Below the pieces are notes generated by a model, which was given only the letters and a program-made list of their open reading frames with translations, searched no databases and had not been told where the DNA came from. Made by a program: the position numbers and the translations under genes. From NCBI GenBank assembly GCA_004524445.1, contig SDNP01000014.1:1-64000 (forward strand): a stretch of 64,000 nt of DNA, in the 5' to 3' direction. Source of the DNA: Candidatus Thorarchaeota archaeon (GTDB lineage Archaea > Asgardarchaeota > Thorarchaeia > Thorarchaeales > Thorarchaeaceae). Shown here in pieces: positions 17,901-26,003 of the stretch (the stretch's first letter is position 1; the number at the start of each line of letters is the position of its first letter).

Positions 17901-20774
17901 ATTTGTGAGAAGCGTCACATTTTCAAACAGAGAACCGTGCGGACTATAGAGATTCACGAGCAGTGTATCTGCGGCAACGGTTCTGTTGAAGTGGTCACGG
18001 AGCCCCAACTCCACTACTAAACTGGTACCCAAGGTCATCTTAGACGGGACATCGTATACACAATCAGTCCGCTTTATTATGGGTAGTGGATTGGCTTGAT
18101 AATCAGAGAACTTTGCAGTGGGGTTTCCAAACAGGACAAACTGGTTAGAGGTAGCTGCTATGACTCGAATGTACGACCCAGAAATGTAGTAATTGCCGCC
18201 CTCTTGATTAATTGCGTAGATGTGGGAGTTAACCATAAAGGAATCGTTCATTGCTTGGGAAATGGTCTTATCTTCCTCGACAAGCCCCTTGAGTACGTTC
18301 TTCTCCAACAAATCAGAAGGCCCAAACAGCGAATCAAGCCAGCATGCAGCAATCGAATCAGCTCCACTCTCCAACATTCTAGCCGGCCCATAGCTCGAAC
18401 CTAATTGACAAGTGTCCCAGTATGCGATGACACCTCCCAAGTCAGAACCGTTTATAATCTGAGATATATTCCACGAATCTATGAGGGAGCTCTCTGGATT
18501 AACGATATTGTCTCCATTTCTATCAGGATTACTACAGGACCCTCCTTCTTCATATCCCCATGCTGCAGTGATATTGAAGAGTATGGCCACTCCATCGTCT
18601 GAATACATTTCCTTTCCCATGCCCCCGTGACTTGAGAATTGCCACCATACCTTTGATGACGAAAGCAGATTTACAATATCAGGGCCCGCCTGTTGTACAT
18701 AGTTGATATCAGTGGCATCCATAGTTGTTGAAAATGCCACAGGCGTATCTACAATTGTCCATGAATGGGAATTATCAGGTACCCCAAGCCCGTCAGCATA
18801 TGCGACATGACTAGCAAGTGCAGGAATATCATAGGATGTACTGGGTACAAGAATGGGCCGGAGGTGTGCCCGCATAATTTGTGCATACGTGGAAATAGAA
18901 CTGGAAGAGGGATATCGTCCGTTTTGAGCCATGCCGGCGATAGCCCTATCAAAGGAGGGAGGAAGAGTTTCACCTGGCCCTCTAAATGGTGCGATATTTA
19001 CAATCACTGATGGATTCGTTATTCCAGTGGTGTATGATAGCCAATTCTGGAATTCATCATAGATGCGATACATGGAACTGAATGAAGGATGAAGATATGA
19101 GAGGTAGAAACTGTTTCTCCAATAGTTGTAGTAATGGTAGCCTCCACCAAAGGGGAACTGATAGTCCCCATGGTAGGCCATCTGTTCGCATACCAGAGCC
19201 TTTGTCGTATAATTTTGCCCCCCGTAGCAGGAAGGGAGAGCTATTCCCCTTCTAGAAGCGGCTGAAAGTCCCGCAGCCCCAAAGAAGCCACCTAAGGGGT
19301 CAAATAGAGTCACGTTTGTTGTGTTCAGAGTTGCGCCACTAGCAGATACATGATATGCCCAAATGCTAGATGAAGAATCCAAGTGAGTTACAGTCCCATA
19401 CATCTCCAAATCGGCAATGAGAGATCCTGCAAAGGTGTTTCCAGAATCAAGGATGATGATCTTAGAGGGGGATATCGCATCGAGGGCGGATATTGTATCT
19501 GAATGAAGAGTTAGCCCGTCGCAATACAGCAGTGGTGCATCACATAGGGAGGCTATGCTAAGACCGTTCGAAGTGGAGATGGCGGTATTAATAAGATCCT
19601 CTCCAATCTGCCGTTTCGTTACCGTAAGATTATATGATGCTCCTGTAGCCTCGTGGGTTGTTAAGTACGCGCGATACGTTCCTGGGCCGGGATAGGAAAG
19701 GCGTGCATGTAATCGAGTTTTTTCCATCTCATCAGAAACAAGAGCATATCGATTTGCATCAAGTATCAACTCACCACTAGGGTCTAGAACATAGAGGCCC
19801 ACGGATGTTTCGAGATTGGCGACCGACAAGTCGAAATCTACTACAGACATCTCTCCAGGAGCCACATCAAAGGAGTATGTGTTCTTAGGCAATGTGTGAA
19901 CATTCAAAGTGAAGGAGGTCGTTCTGTCATAGGGATACATATCTATGAAATTAAAGTGCCAAGTATCGCCATAACCTTCAAAATAGGGATATGCCATTAC
20001 ATGGTCCCCATACCACGGATAATCCAAACCATATCGACGCCCGTCTTTGTAACAGCCCATCTGTGCTAATTGGTAGTTCAGCACGGAGGAAGATCCGGTC
20101 ACCCATGCATATATACCTCCGCCTGACCGGGGTATGTCATAGTGACGCTCCCAGTAGTTTGAGCTTGAGGTAGAGAGTGAGTAGGTGCTCAATGTCGGAG
20201 CTGGAAGAGTACCACTCACATTGTACAGCGTTGTCACTTCATCAAATTTGGACACGCTTTCAGGGGCGTATGATAGAACGACGGTGTCACTCAATGGGAA
20301 AAACTCCTCAGCCAGCATTCCTGAAAGTTCGTAGACATTCTCGCCACCTATCCTCATCACGGTCCGCGCATCACCGATTATTGATGGATAATTGATTTCC
20401 TTTACATCTCCCACCAGATTGAGTTCATCTGTTTGCCCCCCCAACAAGTTTATCCATTCATCAAGTGGAGTTTCTAGTTCCGTGCCAGACAAATCGGGAA
20501 CAACAAGACTGTCAACCTGAAGAGGTCCGGATCGACGAATAGCCAAGGCAGAGCTGGATAAGAGATTCAGTGAGTCGGTATAATCATCGCCACTCATCCC
20601 CACAATAGTTGTCATATTCAAAGCAGCCCTGTTTCCAGTAATTCCTGATTCAATGTAGTCGGCACCCTCAGGCGAAGTATCTGTGACCGAGTCCCTAGAA
20701 TAGGGAATGACCGCAGATGGAAAGCTCAGGAATAAAATGGAAACCAGTATTAGTAAAGAACCACGCCATTTCAT
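14991..20774 (-). CDS. 1927-aa surface protein: signal peptide, gingipain/caspase-like (C25-type) domain, beta-rich repeats, one TM, ~610-aa cytosolic helical-repeat domain
   Basis: Signal peptide; candidate His in VWWQFSSHGGMG, Cys in IAYWDTCQLGSS, and FVLFGNPTAKF near the domain end as in C25 enzymes; TM YALYFMIPALLVAVGAAIYKR; Leu/Ala-rich helical pairs to the C-terminus. Confidence 0.75.
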   Translation of the reverse strand: MKWRGSLLILVSILFLSFPSAVIPYSRDSVTDTSPEGADYIESGITGNRAALNMTTIVGMSGDDYTDSLNLLSSSALAIRRSGPLQVDSLVVPDLSGTELETPLDEWINLLGGQTDELNLVGDVKEINYPSIIGDARTVMRIGGENVYELSGMLAEEFFPLSDTVVLSYAPESVSKFDEVTTLYNVSGTLPAPTLSTYSLSTSSSNYWERHYDIPRSGGGIYAWVTGSSSVLNYQLAQMGCYKDGRRYGLDYPWYGDHVMAYPYFEGYGDTWHFNFIDMYPYDRTTSFTLNVHTLPKNTYSFDVAPGEMSVVDFDLSVANLETSVGLYVLDPSGELILDANRYALVSDEMEKTRLHARLSYPGPGTYRAYLTTHEATGASYNLTVTKRQIGEDLINTAISTSNGLSIASLCDAPLLYCDGLTLHSDTISALDAISPSKIIILDSGNTFAGSLIADLEMYGTVTHLDSSSSIWAYHVSASGATLNTTNVTLFDPLGGFFGAAGLSAASRRGIALPSCYGGQNYTTKALVCEQMAYHGDYQFPFGGGYHYYNYWRNSFYLSYLHPSFSSMYRIYDEFQNWLSYTTGITNPSVIVNIAPFRGPGETLPPSFDRAIAGMAQNGRYPSSSSISTYAQIMRAHLRPILVPSTSYDIPALASHVAYADGLGVPDNSHSWTIVDTPVAFSTTMDATDINYVQQAGPDIVNLLSSSKVWWQFSSHGGMGKEMYSDDGVAILFNITAAWGYEEGGSCSNPDRNGDNIVNPESSLIDSWNISQIINGSDLGGVIAYWDTCQLGSSYGPARMLESGADSIAACWLDSLFGPSDLLEKNVLKGLVEEDKTISQAMNDSFMVNSHIYAINQEGGNYYISGSYIRVIAATSNQFVLFGNPTAKFSDYQANPLPIIKRTDCVYDVPSKMTLGTSLVVELGLRDHFNRTVAADTLLVNLYSPHGSLFENVTLLTNGYTGSYDLALSDDDADGRWRFDLIDPDTMLTFSTTIDFIPPTTLIPNISTTLGLRINITLGLEDLNGNRVPSHSFEYQVFCPNGTVFCSGILRCSENSIAELSLSFSFCDSIGNYTLVYGIPDSDRHYTLPIEVQAPIAKSISVTYAVLGASTAYTLGLETSEGYPIPVAYFDYFIIAPDESLLFTGQAVCDDGYQSEIELDLPIEAINGDYEIHFFPEGSVYEFTQIVTSRAPRIWVSEIRIPETKQVGVWHIDVIVSNTEDSSFPATIKILRNGAIIDSRFVVIEPGINTYSFQFEMLDLSLMGGNVDISAEILVGTAEILVDLSSESYAMTTIWQTYALYFMIPALLVAVGAAIYKRKSWVSRYDEITKAVEIESNSESNQEQALLIYLKNNMFESAVRLAQKNNCPENMLSTLAGISPCRNQLLELANVLEASHWEETYRIFTALSLQEDAYRVAVVSSLKEGNLDLAITQFRNMILQSYRREAVNLLVLLMTNNQDEDARKLINAMPDLSFGLFSIAKDTEAARELSQLAQSLEDSNLRINLLLQVGRLEIVAQEIAYAKTQAKALELLGMLEKTHYSVVALEVVGILLQESRFRRLKGLLKKIELDDDAMLTVISPIVESYFEYPKDEKIEGLLKTIAQNAGPSTKSRIKSTFEVITFLNEEDADSAGPVALELLVKFVAESKDTMTASMVMERILRSLPNLSDNSQGNITEIAKASQAMRIALPTATDIGGGLIRDELDRLERALWTHILNQTKDFFLEVPIMPDNELALKACTAVLGSKVAGQTPIENPTVAMRVLNAARKAQSFNQINQVVKRLLNGPAFDNLMAKLIGDPRFKALTSGSSGYYAPANPMVRIRETAESAWRKQCNQVWSIGVWSGLLDLFSKVMQLDIPKHQKIALFANQLEVCHTPPEGIRNMDILKLFLGYCGELQLERKECLMVIEKANLSWHLREKLKAALLQRQ

Positions 20775-20935
20775 TCTCTTCCCTCCATGATTGAACGACT
20801 CTCGTTTCTCTTGATAGTTTCACTGATATTCTCTGAGTATCTTCTAATGCCTTTGAGTGCCCAAAGGAAACTAGCTGATAACATAAAAATCGCAATCGCC
20901 ACTCCTAGAGCTAAGATTAATTCGATGCTTTGCAT
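20771..20935 (-). CDS. 54-aa single-TM peptide coupled by ATGA overlap to the 1927-aa gene (absent from the ORF track)
   Basis: MQSIELILALGVAIAIFMLSASFLWALKGIRRYSENISETIKRNESRSIMEGRE*; its TGA overlaps the ATG of the downstream gene. Confidence 0.6.
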   Translation of the reverse strand: MQSIELILALGVAIAIFMLSASFLWALKGIRRYSENISETIKRNESRSIMEGRE

Positions 20936-21187
20936 CGCTTACACCTCTCGCAATATGTACAACTTAGAAGCAGCATTTATTCAAAGCCATAGAACTAATG
21001 CCACTCATTAACCCCAATAGAAAGCACACCAACCAACTTATTAATGTTCTCCTAAAAAGCCAAAATTACCTACTGACGATTTCCTGAATGTGCACTAGTC
21101 ACTGCTAGCACATTCAAGACCCGCTCGTTCATGGGACATTTAAGTGCAATCAGCTATCAGGAACCTAATACAAAGATACTGAATAAA

Positions 21188-21213
21188 CAGTTCAAATCTG
21201 GCCGGGCCCGCCA
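21188..21213 (+). pseudogene. tRNA 3'-end-like fragment (CAG-TTCAAAT-CTG GCCGGGCCCG CCA)
   Basis: T-loop-like TTCAAAT followed by GGGCCCG+CCA; 20/24 identity by eye to the tRNA-Arg 3' end at 14728-14751; no 5' half found upstream. Confidence 0.45.
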
Positions 21214-21380
21214 TTTTCATCATTATTGTTCTGACACGGACTACTTCCTCTATTGGATTTCATTTGTCCACGAAATGAAGATCTTGTTCCTTTCTGATGT
21301 GATTCCAGTGTCAAGCTTGAAACCGCCCTATCCAGAAGAAATATGTTATTGATGTGATGTTCTACAAATCGGTAATTCAT

Positions 21381-22418
21381 ATGTCCGATGAGCTTACTAT
21401 TGGGACTGCAACTGCAAAAAAGGGTGAACTTGCAAAGGGAGTAATCCCTGGTATTGAATTGAACACGGGTACAAAGATAGACATTCCAGTGCTGGTGTTG
21501 AATGGAAAGCAGGATGGCCCTGTTCTGCTCCTAGTTTCGACACAACACGGGATTGAGATACAGGGCATCGAGGTTATACATAGAGTCATGAGAAAGCTGG
21601 TGAATCCGGATGACCTACGAGGATCAATAATCGGAATCCCAGTGGAGAACCCTCTTGCATACATGCATCACCAATATCTCTCATGGATAGATAATCTTGA
21701 TTTGGGTGGTGGGGGTAGCGGTAGTCTTCTTACTGCCGACAATCCTGACGGCACTGCAACAGAGAGGCTGGCCAATATGCTCTGGCAAGAGGCATGGAGC
21801 AAGGCTGACATGGTGATCAATATTCACTGCAATGTCCGTCCTGATGACCTCATATTCCAAGAGATTCTTACAGGCAATCCCAAGACAAAGCCGGCATTAG
21901 AGAAAATGGCAGAGGCCTTTGGCGTTACCACGATAGTAGATGATACTCCTATCGACCCGAATGCGCCTCCAACTCTTGGAAATCTAGCCGATCAAAATGG
22001 AGTGCCCGTATTGCTGATGGAGCTTATAGACGGCAGATGGATCTCTGAACCATCAACGAGTGCTGGCGTAAGGGGGGTCCTGAATATCATGAAGGCATTC
22101 GATATGCTTGATGGTGAACTCGAGCAACAGACAGGCTTTCCAATCATCCCAGGAAAATGCAAATTTCAGGGGATTGTACGTGCCAACAAGGGAGGTCTCA
22201 TTCGGTTCCTGAAGAAGCCTGGTGAATATCTCAAACAAGGCGAAGTCTATGCGGAGATTTTCAACCTGCATGGAGATGTCGTTGAAGAGGTGAAGATGCC
22301 TGTGGATGGCTATATCTGGGCATATCCCTGTGGAGATATTCTGGGGACTCCAGGAAGCATGCAGGCGGTTCAGACCGGAGCCAATATTGGATATACATTT
22401 TCACAGGTTGAAGACTAA
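21381..22418 (+). CDS. succinylglutamate desuccinylase/aspartoacylase (AstE/AspA) family protein
   Basis: PVLLLVSTQHGIEIQGIEV, MVINIHCN, C-terminal beta domain (GKCKFQGIVRANKGGLIRFLKKPGEYLKQGEVYAEIFNLHGDVVEEVKMPVDGYIW). Confidence 0.85.
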   Translation: MSDELTIGTATAKKGELAKGVIPGIELNTGTKIDIPVLVLNGKQDGPVLLLVSTQHGIEIQGIEVIHRVMRKLVNPDDLRGSIIGIPVENPLAYMHHQYLSWIDNLDLGGGGSGSLLTADNPDGTATERLANMLWQEAWSKADMVINIHCNVRPDDLIFQEILTGNPKTKPALEKMAEAFGVTTIVDDTPIDPNAPPTLGNLADQNGVPVLLMELIDGRWISEPSTSAGVRGVLNIMKAFDMLDGELEQQTGFPIIPGKCKFQGIVRANKGGLIRFLKKPGEYLKQGEVYAEIFNLHGDVVEEVKMPVDGYIWAYPCGDILGTPGSMQAVQTGANIGYTFSQVED

Positions 22419-22423
22419 CAAGT

Positions 22424-22447
22424 TTCTAGTAAAATCATCCGCGGATT
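22424..22447 (+). repeat. 24-nt direct repeat copy 1 (TTCTAGTAAAATCATCCGCGGATT), 3' flank of AstE-like gene
   Basis: Identical to 25817-25840; homology extends upstream into the CDS. Confidence 0.9.
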
Positions 22448-22525
22448 GCCTTCACTAGGAAGACCATTCTATGTTATAGTAGAAACTGTTCATAGAAGGG
22501 GTAAATCAGTGCCAATAAGTGATGC

Positions 22526-23179
22526 CTACCCATAGATTCTACCCGACTCCATTTCCTTGAGGAATCCCTCTCTATTGTCCTCTGGAACGCAATTCAAGGC
22601 ACACCCAAAATTGGGACAGGATGAACAAGCCCAATGACGCAGGGTTGCAAGGAATGTGAATGCTATGAGCAGATAGGCGACCAACCAGTCAAGGCGATCC
22701 CAGAGATAGAGTGTTTGAAACAAGAAACTGAATCCGATGCCCCAAGCCAAAAACACGACCCTTCCTGCCATGCTGACTGAAGAAGGTTCATACTGGAAGA
22801 GCTTTGGACTGCCCCAATTTGCAAGGCAGTAGAATTTGTCTTTATTTCCGTGTTCCTTTCCTGAGTACTCATAGCATGGGCAATGTCTACAGAGAACATA
22901 CCACTCTACACCCGCAAAGAAGATCATTGCAATGAAGAAGTGGAGGGGTATCATAATCATGGACTCTGAAACAATGATTGAGGGCAACGAGAGAAAGCTT
23001 CCGATATCGAAGGAAAAACCGAAGTACCTGATTGATGAATTAATCATTCCAATGTAGCTTATGAGCATCGTGGCTAGAGAAACTATGGCAAACCATCTTG
23101 CATCTTTGCTATGGTATCTTGCATGGATGCCATGTAACACATCAGATTCAGAGCAATTATTCATTCTATCGCTTGGCAA
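22526..23179 (-). CDS. Cys-rich polytopic membrane protein of unknown function
   Basis: Several TM segments; CRHCPCYEYSGKEHGNKDKFYCLANWGSPKLF and CSSCPNFGCALNCVP clusters. Confidence 0.65.
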   Translation of the reverse strand: MPSDRMNNCSESDVLHGIHARYHSKDARWFAIVSLATMLISYIGMINSSIRYFGFSFDIGSFLSLPSIIVSESMIMIPLHFFIAMIFFAGVEWYVLCRHCPCYEYSGKEHGNKDKFYCLANWGSPKLFQYEPSSVSMAGRVVFLAWGIGFSFLFQTLYLWDRLDWLVAYLLIAFTFLATLRHWACSSCPNFGCALNCVPEDNREGFLKEMESGRIYG

Positions 23180-23363
23180 TTCGACACTTCCTCAGTTCAG
23201 TAACTTCATAGACTTAGTTTCAGCAGCTCATTAGCGGAGGTTCTACCATAAAAATTCCCGGCAGGAGATAAGAAATGCAGTCTGCTCCTATTGACAAAAT
23301 CGGATAGAAGCTTTATTACCATTAGTGAAGAAATGTTTCACGAACTTATGATAACGGAACTGG

Positions 23364-25604
23364 ATGGGGCCAATTATGGGTAGAAGATTGGTGGCAGATT
23401 TGCTTCTGGTTTCATTTCTCGTGCTATTGGTTTATTCATGTCCGATAGCCAATGAATCACAACCAAGGGGAATTAATCAGTTTGCATATTCGGTTGATGC
23501 GTTCCATGAGCCGATTCTAATCGTATCTGATAACGACTTTGAAACTCAGGAATGGCCAGGAAGTGGAAGTCCTTCAGATCCATATGTGATTGCAAACCTA
23601 ACCTTTGGTGACAGCGATCTGCCGTACATCAACATAAGCAATGTGGAAAGCGTTTTTGTCATTGAGAATTGCACCATGCTGGAACCAGCGGAGGATGCTG
23701 AGTCACATGTTGGTATTGCTTTATCATTCTTTTCAGACTGCCGCGTTCAGAATAATGACATGTCAAGGATGGAAAATAGGCTATATTTAAGGAACGCAAC
23801 AAGTTGTATAATCGAAGGCAATGAATTCGGCGAAAGTGTTGGGGTTTCGCCATTCGGGGTTCAGAAGGTTCTGGTCATCAATAATGTCTTTCAAGGAGCT
23901 GGTTATCCCATCGATTGTGCTTCAGCTGATGAGCTTGTGGTCAATGACAATGATATCAGTCAACCAGGTTCAGCTCACATATCTTTGTTCTCATATGTAC
24001 CCCCTTATTTTGAGTTCACTCACAATAATGTAATTGGTAATATTCATTTTAGTATCGGAGTTGGAAGTCTAAATATCTCATGTAACAATTTCAGGCAGCT
24101 GTCTAAGCCCCTATTAGTTGGTGATTTTCACCATGAAAACACACTGCCTTCGCCCTATATTTTCGCGAATAACAGATTTGAATCTCACGGAATTGAATTT
24201 CATAATCCGGCAGACTTGAGATTACTAGAAAGTGCTGTGTTTCAAAATAACAGTATCCAAGATGTTGAGATTCCGGTGATTTCTGGACTGGTGGACGAAA
24301 TAATCGATTGTTCAGAATACCCGCAGGTTATAGCCTACAATTGCACAGAAGTTTCATTTATCAATGCGGACTTTACCCAAATTGGTACAGCTCTCTCGCT
24401 TTTCTTATGCACGGACTCCCAAGTTCCCGATCTCTCAGCTGTCAATTGCAGTGATGCCGTTCATCTCTATCGCTGTAAGGCGACCTTCATTGATAACCTG
24501 CATGTAGAGTCCTGTTCTGAGGGGATATCTGTCAGTCTATGCAACGATACAAGAATAATCAATAGCTCATTCATAGAAGGCGGTAGGGCTATCGAACTTG
24601 TACACACGTTTAACGTCACCATAATTGACAATCGGTTTGAAAATAATCATTATGGAATGGTTCTGCAAGGAACGGCCAATAGCTACATCGTTGGTAACTC
24701 ATTTGTACAGAACAATCATCATGTATACTACCGTCATTACCTGGGACACCCAATTGATAGGTGGGACGACGGTCACGGAAATGGAAACTACTGGGATGAC
24801 TACATTGGATTTGGGTCATATATCCTCAATATTGAAGACTATACGATTGCCGATCATTATCCCACTCCGTTATTGCCATGGTACTACAGTCCTGCAGGAA
24901 TTCTTCTTTCTGGCATCATAGTTGTATCTGCGATTGCCATTCTTCTAATCATGATTGGTTTCCTTTTGAGCCGACGGAAGGATGGACAGCTTGCTTTAGC
25001 ACTGACAAATAAAAACAACTGGCTTCTTCTTGTTTCTTTGCTTGTGATTCTTTTTACACCCCAACTATACGCCTGGGAGATATTGGGTTGGTACGAACCT
25101 CGGGTGTGGATTGCTAGCTATAGCTACGTGATATGGAGCGAGCTTGACTGGACATACCTTCAAGCAACATTGCCTTTCTTCGGTCATGGACAATCGCTTA
25201 TCAGTTCCGGCATTATAATTCTGCTCCTTATTGGGGCGTGGAACTCGGCAGGAAAGGAAGCAGGTAATAGATCAATAGCCAAGTACTTGTTAGGCTTGAT
25301 GATAGCAATGGCGATTTCTGCCATGTTGTTTCCCATTTCGCCTTCAGGCCGTGCGTATGGATACCGGTCAGTAGTCGTTCCCCTTCCACTTGCACCACTG
25401 CTTATCTATCCCCTACTCCGAGCGGTTGAAAGAGAGAAAGTGTCCGAGAAGATAGATACCTACTCTATGGAGGGCGGCAAGAGATACACATGTCCGAATT
25501 GTGGGGCATCCTACATTTACAAGGAAGATACTCTTTACGAACCTGGACGGATAGTCTGCCAGAATTGCAGCAAGAAGTTCAGAGCACAAGCTGTGCCGGA
25601 CTGA
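23364..25604 (+). CDS. NosD-like right-handed beta-helix surface protein with polytopic C-terminus and cytosolic zinc ribbon
   Basis: N-x-S/T-rich parallel beta-helix repeats (SYIVGNSFVQNNHH...GNYWDDYIG), about 5 TM segments, MJ0042-type YTCPNCGASYIYKEDTLYEPGRIVCQNCSKKF. Confidence 0.8.
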   Translation: MGPIMGRRLVADLLLVSFLVLLVYSCPIANESQPRGINQFAYSVDAFHEPILIVSDNDFETQEWPGSGSPSDPYVIANLTFGDSDLPYINISNVESVFVIENCTMLEPAEDAESHVGIALSFFSDCRVQNNDMSRMENRLYLRNATSCIIEGNEFGESVGVSPFGVQKVLVINNVFQGAGYPIDCASADELVVNDNDISQPGSAHISLFSYVPPYFEFTHNNVIGNIHFSIGVGSLNISCNNFRQLSKPLLVGDFHHENTLPSPYIFANNRFESHGIEFHNPADLRLLESAVFQNNSIQDVEIPVISGLVDEIIDCSEYPQVIAYNCTEVSFINADFTQIGTALSLFLCTDSQVPDLSAVNCSDAVHLYRCKATFIDNLHVESCSEGISVSLCNDTRIINSSFIEGGRAIELVHTFNVTIIDNRFENNHYGMVLQGTANSYIVGNSFVQNNHHVYYRHYLGHPIDRWDDGHGNGNYWDDYIGFGSYILNIEDYTIADHYPTPLLPWYYSPAGILLSGIIVVSAIAILLIMIGFLLSRRKDGQLALALTNKNNWLLLVSLLVILFTPQLYAWEILGWYEPRVWIASYSYVIWSELDWTYLQATLPFFGHGQSLISSGIIILLLIGAWNSAGKEAGNRSIAKYLLGLMIAMAISAMLFPISPSGRAYGYRSVVVPLPLAPLLIYPLLRAVEREKVSEKIDTYSMEGGKRYTCPNCGASYIYKEDTLYEPGRIVCQNCSKKFRAQAVPD

Positions 25605-25727
25605 TATCCAAAGGCAATTCAATCAATCTCCGCTCAAGAGCATCATTCAGATAAGACTTGATGAAGACCAATTTGTGCGTGCTATAGTCCCACTTAATTA
25701 TCCGCAATTCTATCGATAACAGACAAT

Positions 25728-25845
25728 ATACTTCTAGGCACTCCGGAAAGCGTGCAGACGGTCCAAACTGGAGCTAATATTGGATATACCTTCTCATCGA
25801 TTGAGGACTGGCAGGCTTCTAGTAAAATCATCCGCGGATTTATTA
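25728..25845 (+). pseudogene. remnant of an AstE-like gene 3' end plus 24-nt repeat copy 2
   Basis: TPESVQTVQTGANIGYTFSSIED vs TPGSMQAVQTGANIGYTFSQVED at 22348-22415; repeat at 25817-25840. Confidence 0.85.
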
Positions 25846-26003
25846 CCATGAGGGGAACCACCGTAGCTGGCTACTCCATCAGAGAACACAATTGCGAACC
25901 AGAACGTGACAAGAGTTTGGCAACTGGTTGTTTGGCCACAGAATACTTGGAAATGCGGTTCCACAAGCAAAGATTATATTAATCAGCAATTTTCTCAACA
26001 GAT

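Noticed and set aside
20787-21011. Plus-strand 74-aa ORF
   Set aside because: Antisense to the coupled TM peptide at 20771-20935, which has better start/stop context.
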